Shown in pieces: positions 44,326 through 53,335 of a stretch of DNA of 64,000 nt; position 1 is the stretch's first letter, and each line of letters opens with the position of its first letter. Below the pieces are notes generated by a model, which did not search any database, was not told the origin of the DNA, and was given only the letters and a program-made list of their open reading frames with translations. The position numbers and the translations under genes were made by a program. Source of the stretch: Microbacterium enclense (GTDB taxonomy: Bacteria; Actinomycetota; Actinomycetes; Actinomycetales; Microbacteriaceae); the NCBI RefSeq assembly GCF_001456955.1, contig NZ_KQ758468.1, positions 462,288 to 526,287 of the forward strand. The letters are read 5' to 3'.

Positions 44326-44877
44326 TCAGGCAGCTTTGCCGAACTGGATCGCGCGGACGATCTGGAAAATGCCCAGGACGACCAGCGAGACGCCGATCAG
44401 CAGGAACAGGGTGACCGCTCCGAGCAACGGCGAGAAGAGCAGGACGACGCCCGCGACGATGCTGACGATCGCGAAGAAGATCGTCCACGCGCGGGCCTTG
44501 GATCCGTGGCCGACGGTGGTGAGCGAGACGACGCCCTCGATGATCCACAGGATGCCGACGAGCGTGCCGATGAAGACCCCGAACCACGCGGCCGTGGCCG
44601 AGAGGTTCGCGAACGAGAAGATGCCCGCGACGATGAACAGCACGCCCAGCGCGATGTAGCCGAGGCGCGCCCATCCGGAGCGCCACAACAGGCCGATGGC
44701 GATGTTCACCAGACCCGCGATGATGACGTACACCGAGACGATGGCGACCGCGACCTCTGCGGTGCGTCCCGGCCAGATGAGGATCAGCGCGCCGATGACG
44801 AGCGAGAGGACGCCGCTCACCCCGAGGGCGGTACGGACGGCTCCGATGGCGGGATTGGACGCGGTGGAGGAAGACAT
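44326..44877 (-). CDS. HdeD/DUF308-type membrane protein
   Basis: 183 residues with six transmembrane helices in three hairpin repeats, each with the DUF308 pattern (for example ALGVSGVLSLVIGALILIWP, and YIALGVLFIVAGIFSFANLS). HdeD relatives respond to acid in enteric bacteria, but the function in actinobacteria is unknown. The frame is open from GTG 44916; I prefer ATG 44877 because TAGGGT at 44918-44923 would overlap the longer start, giving a leader of about 35 bases instead. It is convergent with the S9 gene and has the AEC transporter divergently placed at the 45 kb side on the same strand upstream. Confidence 0.82.
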   Translation of the reverse strand: MSSSTASNPAIGAVRTALGVSGVLSLVIGALILIWPGRTAEVAVAIVSVYVIIAGLVNIAIGLLWRSGWARLGYIALGVLFIVAGIFSFANLSATAAWFGVFIGTLVGILWIIEGVVSLTTVGHGSKARAWTIFFAIVSIVAGVVLLFSPLLGAVTLFLLIGVSLVVLGIFQIVRAIQFGKAA

Positions 44878-44945
44878 GGCGAGCCATTCTGAGTGAAAGC
44901 TGAGAACAGCACTCACCCTAGACCTGAGGGTTCAGGCGGCGCGAC

Positions 44946-45878
44946 TCACCCGGCCACGGTGTGGGGGAGCAGCAGGGCCACCGCGAACAGCACGGGCAGA
45001 CACCCCAGCGTCGAGATGAAGACGACGTCTCGGGACAGGATCTCGCCGACGCCGTAGCGCTGCGCGAAATTGAACACGTTCTGCGCCGTGGGCAGCGCCG
45101 CCAGCACCACCACCACGAACACCTGGTCGGAAGGCAGCCCGAAGAGTGTCGCGACCAGATACGCGAGCGCCGGCATGGCGAAGAGCTTGAGCATAGAGGC
45201 GATCACCACGTCGACGCGGCGGCCCGGCTCGGTCAGCACCCGCTGTCCGTACAGCGACATGCCGTACGACATCAGCAGAACCGGCACGCACGCGCCGGCG
45301 ATGAGGTGCAGCGGGTCGAAGACGATCGGGGGCAGCTCGACGCCGAGCAGCGCCACGCCCACACCGAGGGCGGAAGCGATGAGCATCGGGTTCTTCGCCG
45401 TCTGCAGCAGGATGCGTCCGATGTTGCGTGAGCCCGAGGTCGCGGCATCCAGGATCGCCAGCGCGATCGGCATGAGCAGCAGCAGCTGGAACAGGATGAC
45501 GGGCGCGGAGTACGCCGCGTTGCCCAGCATGTAGAGCGAGATCGGGATGCCGATGTTGTTGCTGTTGACCTGCCCGGCCGACAGGGCGCCGATCACCGTC
45601 TCGCCCGCGGGACGGCGAAGGATCAGCGTCGAGACGAGAACGGACACGGCGATGATGACGGCGGCCGTGATCATCGAGACCGGGAGCAGCGCCGAGAACA
45701 GCGTCGCCACATCGGCGCGGGCGAGAACGGTGAACAGCAGGAAAGGAGACAGCACGAAGAACGTCAGGCGGCTGAGGACGTGCCGGGCGTGGGGGCCGAG
45801 CAGATCGATGCGGGCGATGACGTAGCCGACGACGACGGCCAGGCCCACGACGGCGAACCCGGTGAGGACGCCGGTCAC
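44946..45878 (-). CDS. AEC family transporter (auxin efflux carrier type)
   Basis: 310 residues with about ten transmembrane helices in two five-helix halves. The AEC signature GQVNSNNIGIPISLYMLG (about 110, Asn/Asn/Gly pattern at the broken helix) and a second, VLAALPTAQNVFNFAQRYG (about 264), are conserved. Family substrates are small carboxylates such as malate or auxin-like acids; the substrate here is unknown. GTG 45878 has no Shine-Dalgarno, but its first bases overlap the stop codon of a leaderless 12-codon ORF (GTGA), so it is probably translated by reinitiation. Divergent from the secreted protease gene. Confidence 0.88.
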   Translation of the reverse strand: MTGVLTGFAVVGLAVVVGYVIARIDLLGPHARHVLSRLTFFVLSPFLLFTVLARADVATLFSALLPVSMITAAVIIAVSVLVSTLILRRPAGETVIGALSAGQVNSNNIGIPISLYMLGNAAYSAPVILFQLLLLMPIALAILDAATSGSRNIGRILLQTAKNPMLIASALGVGVALLGVELPPIVFDPLHLIAGACVPVLLMSYGMSLYGQRVLTEPGRRVDVVIASMLKLFAMPALAYLVATLFGLPSDQVFVVVVLAALPTAQNVFNFAQRYGVGEILSRDVVFISTLGCLPVLFAVALLLPHTVAG

Positions 45879-45913
45879 GATCGTGCCGCGGGGGTGGCCG
45901 TGCGGGGGATCAT
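45875..45913 (-). CDS. Leaderless 12-codon upstream ORF of the AEC transporter gene
   Basis: ATG ATC CCC opens a reading MIPRTATPAARS that ends in TGA, whose T and G are the first-frame bases of the transporter GTG (GTGA overlap). TACGCT lies exactly seven bases before the ATG, the same geometry as the leaderless genes in this window, so the transcript would begin at or near this codon. A regulatory or coupling peptide is inferred; translation is not proven. Confidence 0.5.
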   Translation of the reverse strand: MIPRTATPAARS

Positions 45914-46123
45914 CGTTCTCAGCGTACCGGTCGGCCGCGCCGTGATCGCCTACCGACGCCTGCGCGTAGGGCGACAAAAAGGTGATCCCCGTACGGGCAG
46001 GAACGGGGCCGGGGGTGAGAAGAGACGCGCTCAGCCGGGTGTCGATGCGGGCGCCGTCTCGCAGGTCCTCCTGCTCGTCCATGATCTGGAGTCGAAGTTG
46101 CGTGGATGTTCAGAGGAGATGCA

Positions 46124-48433
46124 ATGACGCGCAGGAGACATCGGAGAAAGTTCCTCAGCGTGGCTGGGGCGGTGATCGCCCTGATCGCTTCCCTTCTCAT
46201 TGCGACGCCCGCGAGTGCCGTCGTCGACGGAACGGATTCATCCGTGCCGTGGGTGGTCAGGGTGACGGGCCTGCCGAGCCGAGAAGGGAACGGGAAGGTC
46301 TGCTCGGGATCGATGATATCCGACTCGTGGATGCTGACGGCCAAGCACTGTGTGGGCCCCGACCTGCGATACACCGTGACGAGGGCGCTCACGAAGAACC
46401 GGTGGGAGACGTTGGGAACCGTCTCCCAGGTCGTGACGTATCCCGACGAAGACCTGGCTCTGATGAAGCTGGCCTCACCTGTGTCGACCTCGGTCCTGAA
46501 TCAGTACGGACGGTTGTCGACCGTTGCCGCGCAAGGACCGGCCATCGCCTACGGGTACGGGAAGACGGCTTTCGATTTCGCGTTCCCGACGGAGGTGCAG
46601 CAAGCCGCAGATGTCTCCATCGAATCGATCGGACGCCTCCCTCTCTCCGTGATCTACGAGGACCGTGTCGCGTGGTACAAGGGTGGGAGCTGGCGAGAGT
46701 ACCCGTGGTCGAGGAAGGTCATCACGACCGCCGTTCGAGGCCAGGTGTATCGGGGCGATTCCGGCGGGCCGCTGGTGCAGTTCGGTGGAATCACAGCAGT
46801 GTCCTCTCGTTGGACTCCGGACAATGTGGAATCCGTTGTGATCTCGCCCGACGTGTACGGGTGGGTGGCGAAGACGACGTCTCTGGGCGACGCGCTCTCG
46901 GTCTCGACGCCGGTCGACGCGCGACGGGTCGTTCTGCAGGCGAACGTGACTGGTTCCGGCGTCGAGGTGGACACATCCCAATCGGCCGTGCAGGAGCGAC
47001 TGCCGCGGCCTTTCACATTGCTCTTCGACAGTTCGAACGCGTTCCAGATCAGAACCCCGAGTTGGGAGTGTCTGGCGCGGGGTCGGAAACTGAGTGTCGT
47101 CCTGGACCAGGTCATTCCCGAATCCACGCTCGTGAACGCGCCGTGTGACCCCATGTCGCCGGAACAGAAGTTCTTCTTCCTCGAAGAGGGTCAGGCGGCG
47201 GACTCGTCGCTGCTGGGTTCCGTTCATGCGGTTGCGGGCGGCCTGGGTGTGGCGGGGGACACGAGCACTCCCTTGCATCTGGTCGATGACACGAACACGT
47301 TGACGATGAAGTTCCTGGATCTCGAGGGCTCGGGATCTTCGCTCACGTCGGCGCTGCGCGCCTCTACCGCGACATGGAGGAACAAGCCGAGTCCGCCTTC
47401 GTCTTCGTCCGAGGTTTCAGGCATCTACTACTCCACGCTGACCACCAGGATCGAGCTCCCCGCCATTCCCTCCGGTCTGCAAGTGGACAAGCTGCAGTTG
47501 GGGGTGCAGGGCGGTAACCAGTTCGCCTACTTCCTCGGCTCCGATGGGCGCGTGTACAAGAGCGTCTTGCATGGCGATGACAGCGGGTTCTCTGAATGGG
47601 TGAAGCTGCCGGGAGAGAAGATCGTCGACCTCGTCGTGTCCCGGGTGAGCGGCGGCGCGGCCTATCACGACGGCACCAATCTCTATGTCAGTTATGGGAG
47701 GGGCAAAGACGACTTCGCGAAGCTCCCGAACAACGCGAAGATCGTACGGATGGATTTCACGGGTACGAATTCGAACACGGGGCAGGCCATTTATGTCGTG
47801 GGTTCCGACTCGCGTGCCTACCGCTTCGACGAAGGCGGGAGCCTCTACCCGCTTCCCGGGGAAGGCGTGACGAATCTGTCCGCGTCGGAAGACACAGACG
47901 GTGCGGTGTTGTACACGACGTCGGCGGGGCTGCGCTATTTCGAACCAGGGCGCCTGGAAACGTCGCTTCCAGCCCTTCCGGCTGGTCTGCAGGTGACCTC
48001 GCTGACTTTGTCCCGGCAGACGCACGAGTTCGCTTATGTCACGTTGGACGACGGACAGGTGTACAAGGCAATTCTCAAGAAGGGTCGACGATCATTCACG
48101 CCGTGGGAGGTTCAGCCCTCCTTCCTGTCCGTCGACGATGTCTCGGTCTCCACGCGAGGTGGCGCCGGCGCGGTGTACAACGACGGGGCATTCGCATACG
48201 TCACATTCGGTGGGCAACTGCCCGAGTTGCCCAACCGTGAGAGCGTCGCGAAGACGATGCTCACGACGGACGACCGCGCCGAGCCGTACGTGTACGCGAT
48301 CAGCCTCGACGACAACCTCTATCGCCTCAAGGTCGGAACTCGTGAGTGGGTGAAGTTGCTGGGCGAGGTCGACACCGCCACCGTGTCCACGAACGGTGTA
48401 GGCGTGCTGTTCGCGGTCGCGCGAAGCAAGTGA
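46124..48433 (+). CDS. Secreted trypsin-like serine protease with ricin-like and beta-propeller C-terminal domains
   Basis: 769 residues. Signal peptide 1-32 (RRRHRRKFLSVAGAVIALIA, cut after ATPASA). S1 domain about 33-260 with the complete triad: LTAKHC (His75), DEDLALMKL (Asp110), GDSGGP (Ser213). Residues about 270-400 resemble a ricin-type trefoil (WECLARGRKL, CDPMSPEQKFFFLEEG). From about 430 to the end are repeats such as YFLGSDGRVYKSV and YVTLDDGQVYKAI, typical of a PLL-like sugar-binding propeller. ATG 46124 has AGAGGAG seven bases upstream. Codon choice is visibly less G/C-extreme than neighbours, suggesting recent acquisition. Probably binds and cleaves an extracellular glycoprotein target. 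Confidence 0.88.
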   Translation: MTRRRHRRKFLSVAGAVIALIASLLIATPASAVVDGTDSSVPWVVRVTGLPSREGNGKVCSGSMISDSWMLTAKHCVGPDLRYTVTRALTKNRWETLGTVSQVVTYPDEDLALMKLASPVSTSVLNQYGRLSTVAAQGPAIAYGYGKTAFDFAFPTEVQQAADVSIESIGRLPLSVIYEDRVAWYKGGSWREYPWSRKVITTAVRGQVYRGDSGGPLVQFGGITAVSSRWTPDNVESVVISPDVYGWVAKTTSLGDALSVSTPVDARRVVLQANVTGSGVEVDTSQSAVQERLPRPFTLLFDSSNAFQIRTPSWECLARGRKLSVVLDQVIPESTLVNAPCDPMSPEQKFFFLEEGQAADSSLLGSVHAVAGGLGVAGDTSTPLHLVDDTNTLTMKFLDLEGSGSSLTSALRASTATWRNKPSPPSSSSEVSGIYYSTLTTRIELPAIPSGLQVDKLQLGVQGGNQFAYFLGSDGRVYKSVLHGDDSGFSEWVKLPGEKIVDLVVSRVSGGAAYHDGTNLYVSYGRGKDDFAKLPNNAKIVRMDFTGTNSNTGQAIYVVGSDSRAYRFDEGGSLYPLPGEGVTNLSASEDTDGAVLYTTSAGLRYFEPGRLETSLPALPAGLQVTSLTLSRQTHEFAYVTLDDGQVYKAILKKGRRSFTPWEVQPSFLSVDDVSVSTRGGAGAVYNDGAFAYVTFGGQLPELPNRESVAKTMLTTDDRAEPYVYAISLDDNLYRLKVGTREWVKLLGEVDTATVSTNGVGVLFAVARSK

Positions 48434-48440
48434 CCCCCGC

Positions 48441-48476
48441 GAGTGGATCGTCACCGTCTGCGGTGGCGGTCCACTC
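48441..48476 (+). terminator. Strong hairpin terminator of the protease gene
   Basis: GAGTGGATCGTCACCG and CGGTGGCGGTCCACTC pair over all 16 positions (two as G-U) around a TCTG loop, starting eight bases after the stop codon. Confidence 0.85.
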
Positions 48477-48790
48477 GCCGGGGCGATCGCCGGCACACGG
48501 GTCTCGCTCGTGAAGCGACGATCACGGGTCATGTCATGCCCGTGCACGGGTCTGCCTCGCCGATGCGACGACGACCGTACGTCGGCTCCCGATCGGGGCA
48601 CGTGGCCCGATCGCACATGGTGCTGGTAGAGGTAGCGGCAGGAAGCGACCGCGACGTCGGGCAGCATGACGATGTCGATCACGCAGGGCGACTTCGTTGT
48701 CGCAAGAACGCCATGACGAGGACGCCGTGTTGATCTGCACGACGGGCGACGATCACGCGACGAGCGCCGGCCGGCGCCGGGCACGAAGAA
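48477..48790. other. Intergenic region without a supported gene
   Basis: About 310 bases between the two convergent terminators. Open frames on both strands show no coherent third-position G/C bias. It holds an 8-bp inverted repeat CGATCGGG / CCCGATCG (48590-48613), a second one CACGGG / CCCGTG near 48523-48545, and three copies of CACGGGTC. I see no promoter or known element; it may be debris of an older gene. Confidence 0.5.
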
Positions 48791-48817
48791 GCGGGCGCCG
48801 GTCAGACCGACGCCCGC
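48791..48817 (-). terminator. Terminator of the GH43 gene
   Basis: On the minus strand GCGGGCGTCGGT and ACCGGCGCCCGC pair around a short loop, followed by TTCTTCG. It ends 16 bases after the stop of the glycoside hydrolase gene. Confidence 0.75.
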
Positions 48818-48832
48818 TCCTTGCGCCTCGGA

Positions 48833-51800
48833 TCAGCCGCAGGTGCGCGAGCTGTATGCCGTGGTGGTGGTCTTCGACTGCCCGCCGGCGGTCGCGACCG
48901 TCGTGACCGATCCCGCCGTGATGGACGTCTGCCGCGTGGTGAACGCCTGCGACACCGTCTTGCCCGGCGCCAGCGAGACAGTCGACTTGGTTCCGAACGG
49001 CGTGGTCACGTTCACCGAGACCGCTTCGTCGTCGCGGTTGGTGATCTGCGTCGTCAGCGTGACCTTGCCGGCGATGCAGCGGGTGGAGGTGATGGTCTCG
49101 ACCTCGGGGCCCGGGGAGGGCACCGTCTGCGCGGCCACGCTCTGCAGCGTCGGCGTCACCTTCTTCATCAGACCGTCGGCGCCGAACTCGACCCGGTCGA
49201 TCGTCGTCTCGCGGTTGTTGCCGTTACCGTCCGGGATCGCGAAGCGGTGGTACGCGATGTACCAGTCGTCGGTACCGGGGACGTTGATGATCGAGCTGTG
49301 TCCGGGGCCCTTGATACCGAGCGACAGGTCTTTCTCGAGGATCACGCCGCGGTACGTCCACGGGCCGTTCATGCTGGTGGCCGTGGCGTAGCCGACGCGG
49401 TAGTTCTCCGACCCCGTGTCGTCGATCGCGTACGTCAGGTGGTACAGCCCGTTGCGGTAGTTGAAGAAGACGCCCTCGCGGAAGTCGGTCAGCCCGTTGA
49501 TCCGCTGGTAGGTCCCCGGCTTGATCGACTTCATGTCGTCGGCCAGTTCCGCCAGCACGGGGGAGCCGTTGCCCCAACCCAGGTACCACTTGCCGGTCAC
49601 CGGGTCGTGGAAGGCCGCGGGGTCGATCGCCTGACCCGAGGTGACGGCCTCGTTGTTGAGGATCATCGCGTTCGGCTCGGCCGTGAACGGGCCCTCGGGG
49701 CTGTCCGCGACGGCGACGCCGATCGTCTTGCGGTCGTAGGTCGGGTTGTGACCGCTGAAGTAGAAGTAGTACTTCCCGTCCCGCTCGATGATGGTCGGCG
49801 CCCACGCGTTGCCCGTCGCCCACGGGACGTTGCCGTTGGCGCCGTCCAGCGTCAGGAACGGCTTCGCCGACCGCTCCCAGTCGACGAGGTTCTTCGACTT
49901 CCACACGTAGAACTCCTTGCCGCCCCAGCCGGGGAAGCCGTCGGAGGTGGCGTAGATGTAGTACGTGTCGCCGAACACCGCGATGTTCGGGTCGGCGTAC
50001 AGACCCGGGAGCACGGGGCTGTTGACGACGAGGGCTTCGATCTTCCAGTCCGTCTTGACGCCCTTGGAGGTCGTCACGGTGTAGGTGACGGGCGAGCGCA
50101 GGTCGACGACGGTGCCCGAGGCCGGCGACGCCGTGGACCCGGGGACCAGGCTGAAGGTCGGAGCCAGCTTCGACACGTCGGTGCCCTTGACCACAGGCAA
50201 CTTCACCGTATGAGCGGTGTTGTCGATGATCGGCGCCATCTTGAGCTTCTCGGGCTGCGTCAGCGAGACGTCGACCAGGTGGTCTTCGACGCCCGCGTTC
50301 TGCAGGACCTCGGTGCTCGACAGCGCCCGGTTGTAGACGCGCACGTTGTCGAACCAGCCCTGGAAGTAGCCGTCGGCACTGTAGAGCGACTTGCCGAGGT
50401 AACCCACGAGGTTCGAGCCGAGCTCGCTCACCGAGGCGTTCAGGGCGAGGTTCTCGTCGACCTTCACGCCGTCGATGTACATGCGGAGCGTCTTGCCGTC
50501 GTAGACGAGGTCGTACTTGTGCCACTGACCGCTCGAGATGCTGCCGGTGACGTCGGACTCCGCCTGCCACGTCGCCTTCGTGATCGCGGTGCGGGCCTCA
50601 CCACCGCGCACCCGCAGGAACGAGTAGCGGTCCTGGTTCTGACCGAACGCGAACGTGAAGAAGTTGCCGCTCGTGCGCTCGGACTTCACGTCCATCGACA
50701 CCGTCATCGTGTTGCGACCATCGAAGAAGCCGGTCGGGAACGAAGCGAAGCCGTTCGCCGCACCGGTCAGCTTCAGAGCCGAACCCTTCTCGGCGTCATT
50801 CGCGATCGCGGCGGTTCCGGATGCCGTCAGGTCGGCGTTGCCGACGGAGTCGGCGAGGGAGCCGTTCTCGAAGGTGTACTCCGCGATCGGACCCTGCTGC
50901 GGCTCCTCGGGGTCTGTCGGCTCGACCGGCTGGTCGCCGTACTTCGCGAGCAGACGCGCCTCCTCCGCCTTCGACAGGCGCAGGACCGATCCGTGACGGA
51001 AGCTCTGGTCGAACGAGACCTGGTCGGTGCCGGTTCCGCTGCTGAGCTGACGGAACTTCAGGCTCGACAGCGTGTCGGCGATGTGGCCGTAGTAGTTGAA
51101 CTCGTCACCCATGACCGACCAGCGACCGTCGGGCAACTGGTAGACCGTCAAGCCCTCCATACGGGTGCGCAGTCCCGCGGCGGCCGCCTGTCCCGGAGCG
51201 ATCTTCTGCGTCCACGGGCCGTCGAGCGACGGTGCGGTGTCGACGACCGTGTCCCAGTCCGAGGTCGAGAACCGGTAGTAGGTGTCGCCCTCCTTGGCGA
51301 TGGTGGAGTCGATGATGTTGCGACCGCCCTGGCCGTCGCCCTTGGGGTTCAGCGTGGTCCAGATCTCCGGCTTGGTGAAGGTCACGAAGTCGCGCGTCTT
51401 GGTGAGGTACATGCGCAGCGCCCAGTCCGGGGTGTTGTTGTCGGTCTGGTCGCGCGCGGCCCAGTACACGTAGTACTCACCGGTGGCGTCGTTGTAGACG
51501 GCCTCGGGCGCCCACACGCATCCGGCCTTGTCGAAGCCGGCGAAGACGATGCGCTGGTCGCTCCAGTTGACCAGGTCGGACGACTCCCACACGACGAGGT
51601 TCTGGCTGGCGTTCAGCTGGTCCCAGCCAGAGCCGCCCGCGCCGCCGCCTTCGGCGTGCAGGTCGGTGCCGATGATCCAGTACTTGTCGCCCTCGGGGGA
51701 GCGCACCAGGTGCGGGTCGCGCACGCCGAGGTCACCACCGAGATTGGCGAGGATGGGCTTGTTGTCGTTGAGCTTCTCCCACTGCAGACCGTTGGTGCTG

Positions 51801-53170
51801 TGGCCGTAGAAGATCTTCTCGTAGCCGCCCTCGACACCGAAGTGCGTCCACAGGTAGCCGGCGGTGTAGTCCTTGTCGAGTCCGACGGGAGCCGCCTTCA
51901 CCGTGACCTGGATCTGCCGGGTGACGGATGTTCCGGATGCCGCGGCCGTCAGCGTCACGGTGGTGTCGGTGGCGCCACGCGTCACGACGCCGGCCGCCTT
52001 GCCATCCACCGCTGAGGTCGAGATGACGCCGGCGGGGGAGGCGGTCCACGTGATCGCCGTGCCGTTGACGGAACCCGTGGAGGGGAGGGTGATGTTGCCG
52101 CGCACGTCCTGCGCGTTCGGGATGCTGATCTTGTCGAGGTCGGCCTTCGCGAGCTCGGCGCCTCCGGGCATCGGAGCGACGGTGACCGCGAAGGTCTTGG
52201 TCTCGGTCGACGCGTTACGGGTAAGCTTCGCCGTCAGCGTGGCGGTCTTCGCCGGCTGACCGGCGGCCGGCCGGGTGACCTTGCCCGCCGCGCTCACGAC
52301 GGCCGCATCGCTGGTGGACCACGCGATGGTCGCGCCGTTGACGCCTGCGGTGGGGAGGGTGAGGTCGGCGGTGACCGCGCTCACGTCGCCGAGCGACAGA
52401 GCGGCCGCGTCGCGCTGCAGACGCGTGGCATCGGCCGGCAAGAGGGCCGAGACATCGGATGCCGAGAGGGCGGCCTTGTACACGCGGAAGTCGCGCACGC
52501 TGCCGGCGAGGCGCCGGTCGGCGTCGTAGACGGAGCGGCCGATGTAGTTCGCGGTGGTCGTTCCGCCGCCGATCGCGCTCGGCTTGATCGTGACGCCGGT
52601 GGCCTGGGCCACCTGCGCGCCGTCGAGGTAGACGCGGGCCGTGTCGGTGGCGTCGTCGAGGGTGTAGGTGATCGTCTTCCACACATCGCGCTGAAGGTTC
52701 GCGTTGCTGTTCGCCGTCTGCTCGGTCGTCCAGTTGCCGGTGGCGATCGACGTCTTGTAGGTGTTGCCCGTCGAATAGAGGTAGCCGTTGCCCACGCCCG
52801 CGCTGTCGGTGTTGCCCAGGCCGTAGATGAAGTACGGGGTGCTCTGGTTGCCCCGGACCAGCACGTCGGCGCTGATGGTGATCGAGTCGAGTCCGGCGAG
52901 CAGGTTGTCGGGAAGGTCCACGTAGTCGTCCGTGCCGTCGAGACGCACACCCTCGCCGCCGGTGAGCCCGGGGCCGCCGACGTAGCTGGCGTTGCGCCCC
53001 GCCCCGGACACGTCGGCAGCGGTGGTACCCGTCGTCTCGGTCAGGGGGTAATGGGCGACGAGGCGGGAGTCGGCTGCCGCCGCGGGTTGAGAGGCGACGA
53101 GCGCGCCGGTCAGCGCGAGCGCGAACGCCGTGGTCGTGGCGAGGGCACGCCGAGGAAGGGTCTGCTTCAT
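48833..53170 (-). CDS. Very large secreted enzyme with two GH43-type catalytic modules and two LamG domains
   Basis: 1445 residues, secreted. Signal peptide 1-33 (cut after PAAA). Then a LamG/concanavalin domain (34-225), two atrophied bacterial Ig-like domains (about 245-420), a first five-bladed GH43-type module (about 428-735: GVRDPHLVRSPEGDKYW base, NIIDSTIAKEGDTYYRF, RMEGLTVYQL acid), a second LamG (about 757-960), a linker, a second GH43 module (about 1050-1345: LYADPNIAVFGDTYYIYATS base, GQAIDPAAFHDP, DFREGVFFNYRNGLYHLTYA acid), and a C-terminal Ig-like part. GH43 enzymes cut arabinan, xylan or arabinofuranosides; the two modules probably act together on plant hemicellulose. ATG 53170 has AAAGGA six bases upstream. 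A LacI-type operator lies 60 bases upstream. Confidence 0.92.
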   Translation of the reverse strand: MKQTLPRRALATTTAFALALTGALVASQPAAAADSRLVAHYPLTETTGTTAADVSGAGRNASYVGGPGLTGGEGVRLDGTDDYVDLPDNLLAGLDSITISADVLVRGNQSTPYFIYGLGNTDSAGVGNGYLYSTGNTYKTSIATGNWTTEQTANSNANLQRDVWKTITYTLDDATDTARVYLDGAQVAQATGVTIKPSAIGGGTTTANYIGRSVYDADRRLAGSVRDFRVYKAALSASDVSALLPADATRLQRDAAALSLGDVSAVTADLTLPTAGVNGATIAWSTSDAAVVSAAGKVTRPAAGQPAKTATLTAKLTRNASTETKTFAVTVAPMPGGAELAKADLDKISIPNAQDVRGNITLPSTGSVNGTAITWTASPAGVISTSAVDGKAAGVVTRGATDTTVTLTAAASGTSVTRQIQVTVKAAPVGLDKDYTAGYLWTHFGVEGGYEKIFYGHSTNGLQWEKLNDNKPILANLGGDLGVRDPHLVRSPEGDKYWIIGTDLHAEGGGAGGSGWDQLNASQNLVVWESSDLVNWSDQRIVFAGFDKAGCVWAPEAVYNDATGEYYVYWAARDQTDNNTPDWALRMYLTKTRDFVTFTKPEIWTTLNPKGDGQGGRNIIDSTIAKEGDTYYRFSTSDWDTVVDTAPSLDGPWTQKIAPGQAAAAGLRTRMEGLTVYQLPDGRWSVMGDEFNYYGHIADTLSSLKFRQLSSGTGTDQVSFDQSFRHGSVLRLSKAEEARLLAKYGDQPVEPTDPEEPQQGPIAEYTFENGSLADSVGNADLTASGTAAIANDAEKGSALKLTGAANGFASFPTGFFDGRNTMTVSMDVKSERTSGNFFTFAFGQNQDRYSFLRVRGGEARTAITKATWQAESDVTGSISSGQWHKYDLVYDGKTLRMYIDGVKVDENLALNASVSELGSNLVGYLGKSLYSADGYFQGWFDNVRVYNRALSSTEVLQNAGVEDHLVDVSLTQPEKLKMAPIIDNTAHTVKLPVVKGTDVSKLAPTFSLVPGSTASPASGTVVDLRSPVTYTVTTSKGVKTDWKIEALVVNSPVLPGLYADPNIAVFGDTYYIYATSDGFPGWGGKEFYVWKSKNLVDWERSAKPFLTLDGANGNVPWATGNAWAPTIIERDGKYYFYFSGHNPTYDRKTIGVAVADSPEGPFTAEPNAMILNNEAVTSGQAIDPAAFHDPVTGKWYLGWGNGSPVLAELADDMKSIKPGTYQRINGLTDFREGVFFNYRNGLYHLTYAIDDTGSENYRVGYATATSMNGPWTYRGVILEKDLSLGIKGPGHSSIINVPGTDDWYIAYHRFAIPDGNGNNRETTIDRVEFGADGLMKKVTPTLQSVAAQTVPSPGPEVETITSTRCIAGKVTLTTQITNRDDEAVSVNVTTPFGTKSTVSLAPGKTVSQAFTTRQTSITAGSVTTVATAGGQSKTTTTAYSSRTCG

Positions 53171-53229
53171 TGCGATCCTTTCGAGGGCCAGCATTGGCCG
53201 CGAGGGGGGTTCCCGGGGAACGAACAGAA

Positions 53230-53243
53230 TGTTATCGCTAACG
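53230..53243. promoter_or_regulatory. LacI-family operator upstream of the GH43 gene
   Basis: TGTTATCGCTAACG matches the LacI/GalR consensus TGTTAnCGnTAACA, with a GTTA/TAAC dyad around a CG centre. It lies 60 bases before the GH43 start, where it could block transcription without inducing sugar. No LacI gene is in the window. Confidence 0.7.
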
Positions 53244-53335
53244 CTCCCGTCCGACAAGACCTCGGTGCGCAACGACGCGTTCGACCCGCCCGACTTTGCA
53301 AGGAGCATCGAGCTGATCGAACGGATGGGGGAGCG

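Noticed and set aside
48821..52015. A 1064-residue plus-strand open frame opposite the GH43 gene
   Set aside because: Composition is Arg/Val/Asp-rich without motifs; the minus strand carries a complete multi-domain hydrolase with signal peptide and ribosome binding site.
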